From Lactobacillales bacterium (GTDB taxonomy: Bacteria > Bacillota > Bacilli > Lactobacillales > Streptococcaceae), in the NCBI GenBank assembly GCA_031261175.1, contig JAISJW010000009.1:46490-110489 (forward strand): a DNA stretch of 64,000 bases, in the 5' to 3' direction. The position numbers and the translations under genes are program-made. The first letter of the stretch is position 1. Each line of letters begins with the position of its first letter. Below are positions 46,497 to 54,744 of this stretch, in pieces. The notes beneath the pieces were generated by a model. That model was not told the DNA's origin. It made no database searches and worked only from the letters and a program-made list of their open reading frames with translations.

Positions 46497-47615
46497 CTAA
46501 ATTCCATTTATATTTTGTATCTTTTCAAAATCATCTAAAAATAATTTATTATCCTCAAAGAGTATACTATCAAAAAAATGGTGTTTTGAATTCCATAATT
46601 TGGAAATTTGATATTTACTCTTTTGACAATTGTTTTTATAGTAATATCCCATTTCCCAAGCACACCACTGCCTTATTTGTTTATTTTTCTCTTTTGCTTC
46701 TCTATTTTTTAAAAATCTTGCTTCAGTATTCAATTCGCTATTCATAGTTCTTAAAAACAGTATTTTATCAGCGTTGTCTAATGCATAACTTAAATTTCTT
46801 TTTAGTTCGTATACATCATCAGCTTCGTCGGTCATCATCCAATCAACGAACAGATATTTCCCCATTCTATTAGCTACTATATAAAGGCCTAATGAATAAA
46901 ATCTATCCTTGAACGAATATGACAAAAATATCATCTCTTCACCAATATTCATGCTATCTCGCAATTTATTATTTAGATTCTTTCTCGCAAGTGTTTTTAT
47001 TATTTTTTTTGGCTTATTATTAAACTCATCACCCCTAATTCGCTTGTTAATAAAATAATAAGATACAGTGCTTATTATCGGATCAAAATAGCTTGACAAA
47101 TATAACGTGAATATTTCGTAAAATATACTGTATAATTGATGTATGCCATCGCTTTTATTCCTTATTTTTTCTGAAAAAACTTTACTTAAAACTGAATGAA
47201 TAAAAACTGGTATGCGCCTATAATCATCTTCAAAAACATTCATTACCAATTCAAGTTGCTGTTGTATATTCCTATACTGAATGGTTTCTATATTATTGTT
47301 ATAATCACTGTTAATTATGTTTAAAAATTCTTCATCCATTTGTTGAAACAGTTCCACAATTTTTATAAATTCATCGAGTGATTTGTCAAACGGTATTGGC
47401 TCTCGATAATTATTGTTTAAGACTATCGAAGGATCTGGCAAATTAATCCAATTATCTTGATCGATAAAATATTTCTTTTTAAACTTTTCATCTATATATT
47501 CAATCCACTTATCAAAGTTATCTTGATAAACGCTCTGCAATTCGTGTGTTTCTGACCGCTTAATTCCCTTCAACTCGCTAATCATTATTTCTATAACTGA
47601 ATTATCTTTGCTCAT
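46497..47615 (-). CDS. TIR-like domain protein, possible NAD-consuming effector
   Basis: The last 145 residues have the order of a TIR fold: MIFLSYSFKDRFYSLGLYI (about 228), KYLFVDWMM, LDNADKILFLRTMNSE and RQWCAWEMGYYYK, whose Glu (about 321) sits where the catalytic Glu of bacterial NADase TIRs lies. The first 220 residues are helical, Asp/Asn-rich and of no family I know; they could be the sensor. The ATG at 47615 follows AAGG; an upstream GTG would add three residues. AT-rich codons and a single GGCAAGT in the whole island suggest recent transfer. Defence is an inference. Confidence 0.6.
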   Translation of the reverse strand: MSKDNSVIEIMISELKGIKRSETHELQSVYQDNFDKWIEYIDEKFKKKYFIDQDNWINLPDPSIVLNNNYREPIPFDKSLDEFIKIVELFQQMDEEFLNIINSDYNNNIETIQYRNIQQQLELVMNVFEDDYRRIPVFIHSVLSKVFSEKIRNKSDGIHQLYSIFYEIFTLYLSSYFDPIISTVSYYFINKRIRGDEFNNKPKKIIKTLARKNLNNKLRDSMNIGEEMIFLSYSFKDRFYSLGLYIVANRMGKYLFVDWMMTDEADDVYELKRNLSYALDNADKILFLRTMNSELNTEARFLKNREAKEKNKQIRQWCAWEMGYYYKNNCQKSKYQISKLWNSKHHFFDSILFEDNKLFLDDFEKIQNINGI

Positions 47616-47754
47616 ATAGATCACCTTATTTCATTGCACACGAGCTTCCTAGCGGAAATAAATTATTTTTATTTGGATCCCCTCAAATGCATTCCTCCAA
47701 CACGTAATCTCTTTGTCTGCAGTCTGAGGATAATGCAATTTCACCATTTTGTAA

Positions 47755-49023
47755 TTAATCTTCAATTCTTAATGTTTCTGTGATTTCATCCATTAATTTT
47801 TGATTTTTACTATACTCGGAAGATATTGCAACTTGTTGCATCATATAATATCTTTCCGATGCTTTAAATACTATACATTTACTTTTGTACATGTCTCCGT
47901 TTTCACACGTACCATCGTATGTTATCCCTTTCGATTTATACCCGCTAATTTTACTATCAATTATCTCTGATACATTGCTAAACTCCGGATCATTTTTAAA
48001 CGATTCATTGAACAAATCACTCGCAAAATCCTGAAGCGGAAATTCTGCATCGTCACCTTCGCAAATGATACTTACACATATACTTAAACTATTATTTTTA
48101 TTTGCAACCGATATTAAATCGCCTTCCTCTTTAGTTTCATCGATATTCCAAGTTTTCGGGATTCTAATCATCACAGAACCGTCTTCAGATTCAACTGTTT
48201 TATACCATTCCATAACATCTGATCTATCATCTTGAACAGTATATTGATCATTAATCTTTGAATAATCGATTCCGATAAACAACGTTAGCGCAAATAAGAT
48301 TGTAGTAATCAACGTAGTAAATCTCGAATATAAAACAGGATTACGATACTTAAATTCTGATAATTTATTCTTGGGCGAAAAAATACCCTCTTGGTCTGGT
48401 ATTACAGTGCTTTTAAATCCCAATAATATTAAATCTATAACTATCACAAAAAAAGCTATGGTTCCTAATGTGTCAGTAATAAAATTATGTAAATTCGCAA
48501 TTTCAATTATAGAACAAATTATTAAACTCACCGCTAACCGCCATAATTTCAAACCAATGCTCCGTCCGCGGCGTACTATAACATTCGAAACAACATAAAA
48601 CGTCCAAATCAAAAAGGGAATAAAGACCAAAACGTTATGTATTAAATTCTCAGAAATGGAATAACCTAATGAAAATATCGCTAAACCTGCTACTAGTCCA
48701 AACCAATACTCACTTCTTGTTGCAAATGGAGGTTTTTTGGAAAAATAGGGCCGAAAGAAATTAAGGACTCGCACGTCATATCGTTGCTCTAATTTGCTCT
48801 GAGATAATTTGTCTTCATCTTCTTGTATCGTTTCTTCTGCTACCGAATTTCGCCCATCGATGTGCCACTTGCCATCAATTCCCAAAAATACCTTATCGCT
48901 TTTTTGAGGAACAAATGCAAATTGCGAATTATAGACTTTTTCAGTATCATTATCATCGGTTAACACGAATATAACATTTTCTGATATCGCTATTACCTTG
49001 CCGATTAAAATTTTTTCGTTCAT
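47755..49023 (-). CDS. DUF805-like membrane protein with C-terminal extracellular domain
   Basis: Residues 1-60 form a small strand-rich domain (KVIAISENVIFVLTDD...). RSEYWFGLVAGLAIF starts a four-helix membrane part (about 105-215) like DUF805. After a fifth helix (about 238-255) comes a domain of about 165 residues (VMIRIPKTWNIDE...MMQQVAISS) like the PsbP/Mog1-type proteins that follow a signal anchor. The ATG follows a weak GGAGG. It lies 130 bp upstream of the TIR gene. Likely a membrane sensor or surface protein; function unknown. Confidence 0.55.
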   Translation of the reverse strand: MNEKILIGKVIAISENVIFVLTDDNDTEKVYNSQFAFVPQKSDKVFLGIDGKWHIDGRNSVAEETIQEDEDKLSQSKLEQRYDVRVLNFFRPYFSKKPPFATRSEYWFGLVAGLAIFSLGYSISENLIHNVLVFIPFLIWTFYVVSNVIVRRGRSIGLKLWRLAVSLIICSIIEIANLHNFITDTLGTIAFFVIVIDLILLGFKSTVIPDQEGIFSPKNKLSEFKYRNPVLYSRFTTLITTILFALTLFIGIDYSKINDQYTVQDDRSDVMEWYKTVESEDGSVMIRIPKTWNIDETKEEGDLISVANKNNSLSICVSIICEGDDAEFPLQDFASDLFNESFKNDPEFSNVSEIIDSKISGYKSKGITYDGTCENGDMYKSKCIVFKASERYYMMQQVAISSEYSKNQKLMDEITETLRIED

Positions 49024-49068
49024 TTTTTTCCTCCTATCTAATCCAGCATTTTTGATTCTTAACCAATT

Positions 49069-49608
49069 TTATATTTTATACTTATTTTTAACTAATTCAA
49101 ATATCTTCTCTAGTTGCTTCAGTATATTATCTGAAAATCGTCTTGTCTTATAGATATTCATAGCGAATTCATTTTGTGCTTTTTTACACTCTTTTTCTAA
49201 TACTTTGTAGCAATTTCTTTTCTCACAATATCCACAATTAAATTCTTGCATTCCATAATATAATTCATCATTAAATTCAACTTCTTCTAAATAAATTTCG
49301 TTTGCTTCTTCAATTTTTACAATTATATCATTAAATATATTATCCAAATTACTATTTGAAACCCTTAACAAATCGATTTGCATATTCTTTGTTTCTTCTA
49401 AAAATTCTTCTCCGTAAATAATCATTGGGTTATGTTGTAATTCGATAATCATTCGACTAATTGTTTTTAATTGCGGAGAAATTTTTTCATATTCTCTTAA
49501 TTTAAAATCGTGTTTTCGTGATTGCATACCACTGCGATACACAAAAATAATAGATAATAAAGGAATTACAGTCGATATACATCCTCTAAATATTTCAAAT
49601 TTATCCAT
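49069..49608 (-). CDS. Membrane-anchored protein with cysteine motif, unknown function
   Basis: Start at MDKFEIFRG (49608), nine bases after GGGGG, is preferred to a longer frame. One N-terminal membrane segment (about 8-26), then a helical cytosolic part with CGYCEKRNC near residue 123, which may bind a metal. About 179 residues. It precedes the DUF805-like gene by 45 bp and is the first gene of the run 49608-46004. Two dyads upstream (CTCTTTGTC/GACAAAGAG and CCTATACTA/TAGTATAGG) may be operator sites. Confidence 0.55.
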   Translation of the reverse strand: MDKFEIFRGCISTVIPLLSIIFVYRSGMQSRKHDFKLREYEKISPQLKTISRMIIELQHNPMIIYGEEFLEETKNMQIDLLRVSNSNLDNIFNDIIVKIEEANEIYLEEVEFNDELYYGMQEFNCGYCEKRNCYKVLEKECKKAQNEFAMNIYKTRRFSDNILKQLEKIFELVKNKYKI

Positions 49609-49658
49609 AACAACCATCCCCCTAACCTTCTCTTTGTCAAAGACAAAGAGATTTTTTA

Positions 49659-49681
49659 AGCCTATACTATTAGTATAGGCT
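49659..49681 (-). promoter_or_regulatory. Palindrome upstream of the island's first gene
   Basis: AGCCTATACTA and TAGTATAGGCT around one base, a perfect dyad 51 bp before the start codon. A second dyad is at 49630-49650. Together they look like operator sites. Confidence 0.5.
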
Positions 49682-49713
49682 CGCGAATTGCCCAAAGCTT
49701 TTGAAATAAAAAA

Positions 49714-49740
49714 ACTCCCCGCTAGCGAACTAGCGAGAAG
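49714..49740 (-). terminator. Terminator of the GNAT/48-residue operon
   Basis: CTCGCTAG / CTAGCGGG with a TTCG loop, followed by GAGTTTTTTTA on the minus strand. Confidence 0.8.
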
Positions 49741-49742
49741 TT

Positions 49743-50303
49743 TTAAAATGGATTTAAATTGCTTTCATATTTAGCGATGTATAGATTTGCAGCTTCTGCT
49801 ACAAGGAACATATCCGCACCGCCGTCGACAATTGCATCTTCAATCATCGAAAAGCCATAACTTTCATACGCAACAATTGCATCATCTTTAGCTTCAAGAC
49901 AAATTATTTCGGTGTCTGGGTAATTTGCTAATATCGTTTTTAGCGCGTGATACATTAGGTGTTTACCGTAGCCTGGGTGATTTGGTGCGTAATGATATTT
50001 TTGATCGACGCCAAACCAATCGATTTTCACATAAGAAAAATCTTTTACAAATTCATAACCTTTAGCGAGTTCGAATTCAGTTGATTTTGAAATGCTGAAA
50101 AATCCGATTATTACACTGCCTGCATTAGGTATCAAACAATACGATTCGTAATTCGGATTGGTCAGCAAGTTGTAATATAGAGCAGTATGAAATGTATGAT
50201 TAACTAAAATATTGCCAGAATCAAAATGCTCAAATTCACGCTTGTCAACCAACTTATAGTTGACTAGAACTAAGTCCTTTGGATTATATTCGTTATGCGC
50301 CAT
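49743..50303 (-). CDS. GNAT acetyltransferase, coupled to a 48-residue partner
   Basis: A 186-residue GNAT protein: SYCLIPNAGSVIIGFFSIS, YVKIDWFGVDQKYH and GYGKHLMYHALKTI (acetyl-CoA loop) in order, then VAYESYGF. It lies directly behind a 48-residue basic/acidic helical protein whose TAG stop touches this ATG. Small protein plus GNAT is the layout of tRNA-acetylating toxin-antitoxin modules, but the small partner lacks the usual ribbon-helix-helix look. Both genes sit in the AT-rich island. Toxin is one option; a plain acetyltransferase is another. Confidence 0.65.
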   Translation of the reverse strand: MAHNEYNPKDLVLVNYKLVDKREFEHFDSGNILVNHTFHTALYYNLLTNPNYESYCLIPNAGSVIIGFFSISKSTEFELAKGYEFVKDFSYVKIDWFGVDQKYHYAPNHPGYGKHLMYHALKTILANYPDTEIICLEAKDDAIVAYESYGFSMIEDAIVDGGADMFLVAEAANLYIAKYESNLNPF

Positions 50304-50450
50304 CTATTTAGCCCCAAAAAATTTTTTATATTCTTCCTGAGCTTTTTCTTTTTGTTCCTGAATTTTTTCTAAAAATTTATCAGCTCCTTTTGCATCTAGC
50401 TTGATTGGAACCGACTTCAAAAGTTTGCTTTTTTCATCATATACTAACAT
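50304..50450 (-). CDS. 48-residue protein upstream of the GNAT gene
   Basis: MLVYDEKSKLLKSVPIKLD starts the protein; the rest is one long charged helix ending FFGAK. AAAGGAGG precedes the ATG at perfect spacing and its stop codon abuts the GNAT start, which makes it real and coupled. It could be the antitoxin or stabilising partner of the GNAT protein. I recognise no family. Confidence 0.6.
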   Translation of the reverse strand: MLVYDEKSKLLKSVPIKLDAKGADKFLEKIQEQKEKAQEEYKKFFGAK

Positions 50451-50557
50451 AAGGAACCTCCTTTTTCTTTATTATAATTATAACATAATTGAATAAATAT
50501 TGCATAAATAGATTTCTAGTAGTACAAAAAGGCCATCTATGTATTATTTGCGTAAAA

Positions 50558-50600
50558 GTAAAATATCAGATTAGCTACTTGAATAGCTAATCTGATATTT
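50558..50600 (-). terminator. Terminator of accC
   Basis: AAATATCAGATTAGCT / AGCTAATCTGATATTT with an acttga-type loop begins just past the accC stop. The 100 bp beyond it (50451-50557) hold only AT-rich sequence and the promoter of the 48-residue gene. Confidence 0.8.
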
Positions 50601-50602
50601 AT

Positions 50603-51964
50603 TTATGCCTTCCAGTTCGGAAGGAAATCTTCCATTAGGAATGAGGTGTCGTAGTCGCCCGATATGACGGCGTCCGACTGGATCAAGTCCATTTGGAACG
50701 CGACATTTGTGATAACTCCTTCGGTTTCGAATTCGTATAACGCGCGTTGCATTTTCAGCAAAGCGTCGAAACGGTCTTCGCCGTGCACGATGACTTTTGC
50801 GATCATTGAATCGTAGTAAGGCGGGATCGAATAGCCAGGATACATCGCTGAATCGACGCGTAGACCAGGACCTCCACTTGGAAGTAACAAGTTCGTAATT
50901 TTACCTGGGCTTGGCGCGAAGTTGAACGCTGGATTTTCAGCGTTGATGCGACACTCGATCGAGTGACCTTTAACTTCAACGTCATCTTGCGTGATTGTCA
51001 GCGTTTCGCCAGCTGCCACGCGGAATTGTTCTTTAATCAAGTCAACGCCCGTGATCGCTTCCGTAATCGGATGCTCAACCTGAATCCGCGTATTCATTTC
51101 CATAAAGTAAAATTCTTTAGTGTCCGGATCCATCAGGAACTCAATCGTTCCGGCATTTTGATAGCCAACGTATTGAGCGGCGCGAACAGCTGCCCCACCT
51201 AGCTCGGCACGTTTTGCATGACTTACGGCAATTGATGGCGCTTCCTCTAAAACTTTTTGGTTGTTACGTTGAAGCGAGCAATCACGTTCGTTCAAGTGAA
51301 CAACGTTACCGTGGTTGTCGGCTAGAATTTGCACTTCGATGTGACGCGCAGGATAAACAACTTTTTCAACGTACATATCGCCGTTACCGAAGTTAGCGAT
51401 GGCTTCTTGTTGTGCGTTGTCGAACAATGTCGCTAAGTCGTCAGGCGTGTCAACTTTACGGATACCTTTACCGCCGCCGCCGGCACTTGCCTTAAGCATT
51501 AGTGGGTAGCCGACACGGTCGCCGATTTCTTTGGCTTCGTCGACGGTGTTGATGACGCCGTCGCTGCCCGGGATTACCGGAACGCCAGCTTCGATCATCA
51601 AACGACGAGCGTTGATTTTGTTCCCCATCGCGTCGATTGTTTCGCCACGAGGGCCGATGAATGTGATATTGCATTCCGCACACATTTGCGAGAATTGCGA
51701 GTTTTCCGAAAGGAAACCGAATCCGGGGTGAATTGCCTGAGCGCCAGTAACTTCGGCTGCCGAGATAATTGCCTGGATGTTTAGGTACGATTGGGCGCTA
51801 CGCGCTGGGCCGATGCAGATTGCTTCGTCGGCGAGCAATGTGTGGAGCGCGTCTTTGTCGGCTTCCGAGTAGACAGCGACTGTTTTGATGCCCATTTCGC
51901 GAGCTGCGCGGATGATGCGAACTGCGATTTCGCCACGGTTGGCGATTAGAATTTTTTTGAACAT
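50603..51964 (-). CDS. accC: Acetyl-CoA carboxylase, biotin carboxylase subunit
   Basis: AccC carboxylates the biotin of AccB in fatty-acid synthesis. ILIANRGEIAVRIIRAA starts the biotin carboxylase N-domain; KASAGGGGKGIRKV is the ATP-grasp loop, ERDCSLQRNNQKVLEEAPS and FYFMEMNTRIQVEH the active-site blocks. 453 residues. GGAGG precedes the ATG. It follows fabZ by 7 bp, but accB, accD and accA, normally adjacent, are absent; a terminator and the AT-rich island follow instead. Confidence 0.96.
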   Translation of the reverse strand: MFKKILIANRGEIAVRIIRAAREMGIKTVAVYSEADKDALHTLLADEAICIGPARSAQSYLNIQAIISAAEVTGAQAIHPGFGFLSENSQFSQMCAECNITFIGPRGETIDAMGNKINARRLMIEAGVPVIPGSDGVINTVDEAKEIGDRVGYPLMLKASAGGGGKGIRKVDTPDDLATLFDNAQQEAIANFGNGDMYVEKVVYPARHIEVQILADNHGNVVHLNERDCSLQRNNQKVLEEAPSIAVSHAKRAELGGAAVRAAQYVGYQNAGTIEFLMDPDTKEFYFMEMNTRIQVEHPITEAITGVDLIKEQFRVAAGETLTITQDDVEVKGHSIECRINAENPAFNFAPSPGKITNLLLPSGGPGLRVDSAMYPGYSIPPYYDSMIAKVIVHGEDRFDALLKMQRALYEFETEGVITNVAFQMDLIQSDAVISGDYDTSFLMEDFLPNWKA

Positions 51965-51971
51965 TTTGGGA

Positions 51972-52391
51972 TTATCCTCCGAAACCGAATGTTAGCGTGC
52001 CTTTAGCGGCAACTTTTCCATCAACTTCAGCGACCGCTTCAACAACAGCGATCGATCCGCGACGTTTGATAAATTTAGCTTTAAGAATTAATTGGTCGCC
52101 CGGAACGACTTGTTTCTTGAATTTAACGTTATCCATGCCGGCGTAGAAGACCAACTTGCCTTTGTTTTCGCCTTTTGAAAGTTCAAGAACGCCCGCAGCT
52201 TGCGCCAACGCTTCCATGATCAACACGCCCGGCATTACTGGGTAGCCCGGGAAGTGGCCTTGGAAAAACGGCTCGTTGATCGTCACGTTTTTGAGTGCGA
52301 CAACCTCGTCGTCCGAGACCTCAAGAATGCGGTCAACCAGTAGGAACGGGTAGCGGTGCGGCAGTGCTTCCATAATTTCTTTGATATCCAT
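51972..52391 (-). CDS. fabZ: 3-hydroxyacyl-ACP dehydratase FabZ
   Basis: Hot-dog-fold dehydratase of fatty-acid elongation, 139 residues. [18 protein letters not shown] is the family start; His46 ([11 protein letters not shown]) and Glu60 (IMEALAQ) are the catalytic pair. The fabZ-accC order is kept but the rest of the fab cluster is missing from the window. Confidence 0.96.
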   Translation of the reverse strand: MDIKEIMEALPHRYPFLLVDRILEVSDDEVVALKNVTINEPFFQGHFPGYPVMPGVLIMEALAQAAGVLELSKGENKGKLVFYAGMDNVKFKKQVVPGDQLILKAKFIKRRGSIAVVEAVAEVDGKVAAKGTLTFGFGG

Positions 52392-52501
52392 AATAAATCT
52401 CCGTTTCTAAATATTTGCAATATTAAAATTATACCATAAATGCGGTGGGGTTTGCATTTCGGGGCTAAAAAGCTAAACAACGGGCAAGTGAGCTCGCCGA
52501 T

Positions 52502-52630
52502 CCGCTCTTTTTTAACACGATTTTGAAATTTTAGGCTGTTTTGTGAAGAAGGAGCGGGTGTAAATTTTATACTCGCTCTTTTTTCACAAAAAACGGCCAT
52601 TTCTCGAAAAACTTGTTAAAAAGGAGCGGG
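52502..52630. repeat. Dimeric long hairpin (twin-palindrome family, copy 3)
   Basis: CCGCTCTTTTTTAACA ... GGAGCGGG forms half one, TGTAAATTTTATA the centre and CTCGCTCTTTTTT ... AAAAAGGAGCGGG half two; the two halves also pair with each other over the full 129 bp. GGGCAAGTG is 13 bp to the left. It fills the gap between fabZ and the phosphatase gene and may end the latter's transcript. Confidence 0.7.
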
Positions 52631-52631
52631 T

Positions 52632-53387
52632 TTAGTTTCCTATCTCGTCATCCTCGTTTTTGAGCGAGTAAACTTTTTCGACTTCGTTAGGATTGAAGAG
52701 AATCGCGTGGAAAGTTCCGCCGTAGATTCCGCCGCCGTCCATGCCGATTTTGTTATCATGCATCCAGACACTATCATCCTTCTTACCGCTCAACGAATGA
52801 AGGAAGCCTCGCGAAATCAGGTAGGTTGGCGTGTGGCCAAACACGATTGTGCGACCCGTCGCGTTTTTCGCTTCGATGAACGACGACCGACTCCACAAAT
52901 AATCATCAGGCGTCGAGTAATTCCACTCTTTTTTGTGACCCAAGTTAACACCCGCGTGGACAAAGAGGTATTTGCCCCATTCGTAGAAATAAGGCAATCG
53001 GCCGATAAACTCAATCAGCGGACCAAACTTCTCAATCAGCAACTTGCCGATATCGATGTCGTCCATTTTCAGACGGATATCTTCGCCGAGGAAGCTCTCC
53101 AAAGTCTCCGTTCCGCCATTGCGGATATAGCCATCGGCGCTGTAATTCGCCAAATCGTAAATGTAATTCAGAAACATCTGCTCGTGATTCCCGCGCAGAT
53201 AAATCGCGCCATATTCTTCGACGAGCTTCTTCGCAAGCATCATGCACTCCTTCGACTGCGGCCCTCGGTCGCACAAATCGCCCATGATAACCAGCTGATG
53301 CTCCTCGGGATTCCAACTTTTAAGCAGCTCAAGCATCGCCTCGTAATCGCCGTGAATGTCGGTAATCGCAAAAACTTTTTCTTTCAT
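52632..53387 (-). CDS. Metallophosphatase (PrpA/ApaH-like Ser/Thr phosphatase family)
   Basis: All five motifs of the calcineurin-like superfamily are present: DIHGD (about 9), GDLCDRG (about 36), RGNHE (about 67), FVHAGVN and FGHTP. 251 residues with an acidic tail. Members dephosphorylate proteins or hydrolyse Ap4A; sequence alone does not decide. It begins 5 bp after rluD and belongs to the lspA-rluD operon. Confidence 0.88.
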   Translation of the reverse strand: MKEKVFAITDIHGDYEAMLELLKSWNPEEHQLVIMGDLCDRGPQSKECMMLAKKLVEEYGAIYLRGNHEQMFLNYIYDLANYSADGYIRNGGTETLESFLGEDIRLKMDDIDIGKLLIEKFGPLIEFIGRLPYFYEWGKYLFVHAGVNLGHKKEWNYSTPDDYLWSRSSFIEAKNATGRTIVFGHTPTYLISRGFLHSLSGKKDDSVWMHDNKIGMDGGGIYGGTFHAILFNPNEVEKVYSLKNEDDEIGN

Positions 53388-53392
53388 TTTCG

Positions 53393-54289
53393 CTAAATCT
53401 CCCCTCGCAAATTTTTAATCGTTTCAATAAACAGCACCGGCAATTCGCTATCGAACTCCATCCACTCGTCCGTCGTCGGGTGCTTAAACCCAAGCGTCTT
53501 CGCGTGCAAAAATTGCCCAGCGTTCGGCTCGATCGTGTTGCGCGGCCCGTAAAGCGGGTCACCGGCAAGTGGGTGCTCGATGTATTTCATGTGGATGCGA
53601 ATTTGGTGCGTGCGCCCCGTTTCTAAAATACATTTGGCAAGTGAAAACCCGTCAAAGCGCTCCATCACTTCAAAGTGCGTCACCGCGTCGCGGCCGTTTC
53701 CGACAATCGCTTGGCGCTGACGGTGTTTAGGATCGCGACCAATTGGGGCGATAATTTCACCTTTGTTCGGCTCGATTTCGCCGTGAACGAGCGCGATATA
53801 TTCGCGTTTCGTCGTTTTAGCGCGTAGTTGTTCGCTCAAATTTTCGTGCGCTTTATCATTTTTAGCGACCATCAAAAGTCCTGATGTATCCTTGTCGATA
53901 CGATGCACGATACCCGGCCGATACTCGCCGTTAATTCCGCTTAGGTTTTTGAGGTGGAACAATAAGGCGTTGACTAGGGTTCCGTCACCATGCCCAGCGC
54001 TCGGATGAACGACCATCCCTTGGGGCTTGTAGACCACCGCCACATCATCATCTTCATAGACGATATCAAGCGGAATATCTTGGGCAATTAAATGAGTTTC
54101 CTTAATTTCCGGAATTTCGATTTCGATAATGTCGCCAATTTTCACCTTGTGATTCGGTTTAATTATCGCGCCATTTGCCGTAACTAGGCCGTCTTTAAGC
54201 CAGCTTGAAATGATACTGCGCGAGTAGTCGGCGATTTGACTTGCCAAGATTTTGTCGGCTCTGCCGGCTTCTTTTACTGTGATTTTCAT
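53393..54289 (-). CDS. rluD: 23S rRNA pseudouridine synthase RluD-like
   Basis: S4 RNA-binding domain (about 10-75; RADKILASQIADYSRSIISS), then the RluA-type catalytic domain with VHRIDKDTSGLLMVAKN (catalytic Asp) and CILETGRTHQIRIHMKYI. 298 residues, normal. It overlaps lspA by four bases (ATGA); lspA followed by rluD is the standard Bacilli order. The motif GGCAAGT occurs three times within it. Confidence 0.93.
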   Translation of the reverse strand: MKITVKEAGRADKILASQIADYSRSIISSWLKDGLVTANGAIIKPNHKVKIGDIIEIEIPEIKETHLIAQDIPLDIVYEDDDVAVVYKPQGMVVHPSAGHGDGTLVNALLFHLKNLSGINGEYRPGIVHRIDKDTSGLLMVAKNDKAHENLSEQLRAKTTKREYIALVHGEIEPNKGEIIAPIGRDPKHRQRQAIVGNGRDAVTHFEVMERFDGFSLAKCILETGRTHQIRIHMKYIEHPLAGDPLYGPRNTIEPNAGQFLHAKTLGFKHPTTDEWMEFDSELPVLFIETIKNLRGEI

Positions 54290-54744
54290 GATTTTTCTTT
54301 CTCGATAAAGATGTAGTAGACGAAGAGGACGGCGACTCCGACGACGAGTAGGACGTCGGCGAAGTTGAAGACCGGAAATTCGAAGAATTTGACTTGGAAC
54401 ATGTCGATGACCTCGCCGAAGCGGACGCGGTCGATTGCGTTGCCGATGCCGCCTGCGATGATCATGGCTAGGGCGACGTTATAGAGCGGCCATTCGACTT
54501 GGTTTTTGACGAGGAAGAACGTTGCGACCACGACGACAATTAGGGCCATCAGGGTGAAAAACCACGTTTCGCCCGGCATGATGCTCCACGCACCTCCGAT
54601 GTTTTGGAGGTGAGTGAGGCTTAAGATGAACGGGATGAACGGGTGTTCAGTGCCGAGGTCGATGTATTCGACGACGAGCCATTTAATCAGCTGGTCGATG
54701 ATGACGAGCAGCGGGATCACGATGGCGAAATATTGTTTTTTCAT
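54286..54744 (-). CDS. lspA: Lipoprotein signal peptidase
   Basis: Aspartic membrane protease that removes lipoprotein signal peptides. Four membrane helices in 152 residues; the catalytic Asp pair is in GGIGNAIDRVRFGEVIDM and FNFADVLLVVG. It overlaps mutM-coaE by four bases and rluD by four, a tightly coupled trio. The first hydrophobic segment contains IDQLIKWLV, also conserved. Confidence 0.95.
   Translation of the reverse strand: MKKQYFAIVIPLLVIIDQLIKWLVVEYIDLGTEHPFIPFILSLTHLQNIGGAWSIMPGETWFFTLMALIVVVVATFFLVKNQVEWPLYNVALAMIIAGGIGNAIDRVRFGEVIDMFQVKFFEFPVFNFADVLLVVGVAVLFVYYIFIEKEKS

Noticed and set aside
45757-50450. tRNA-Arg as attachment site of the AT-rich island
   Set aside because: The island lies on the 5' side of the tRNA, no integrase is present and no repeat of the tRNA 3' end was found at the other boundary.
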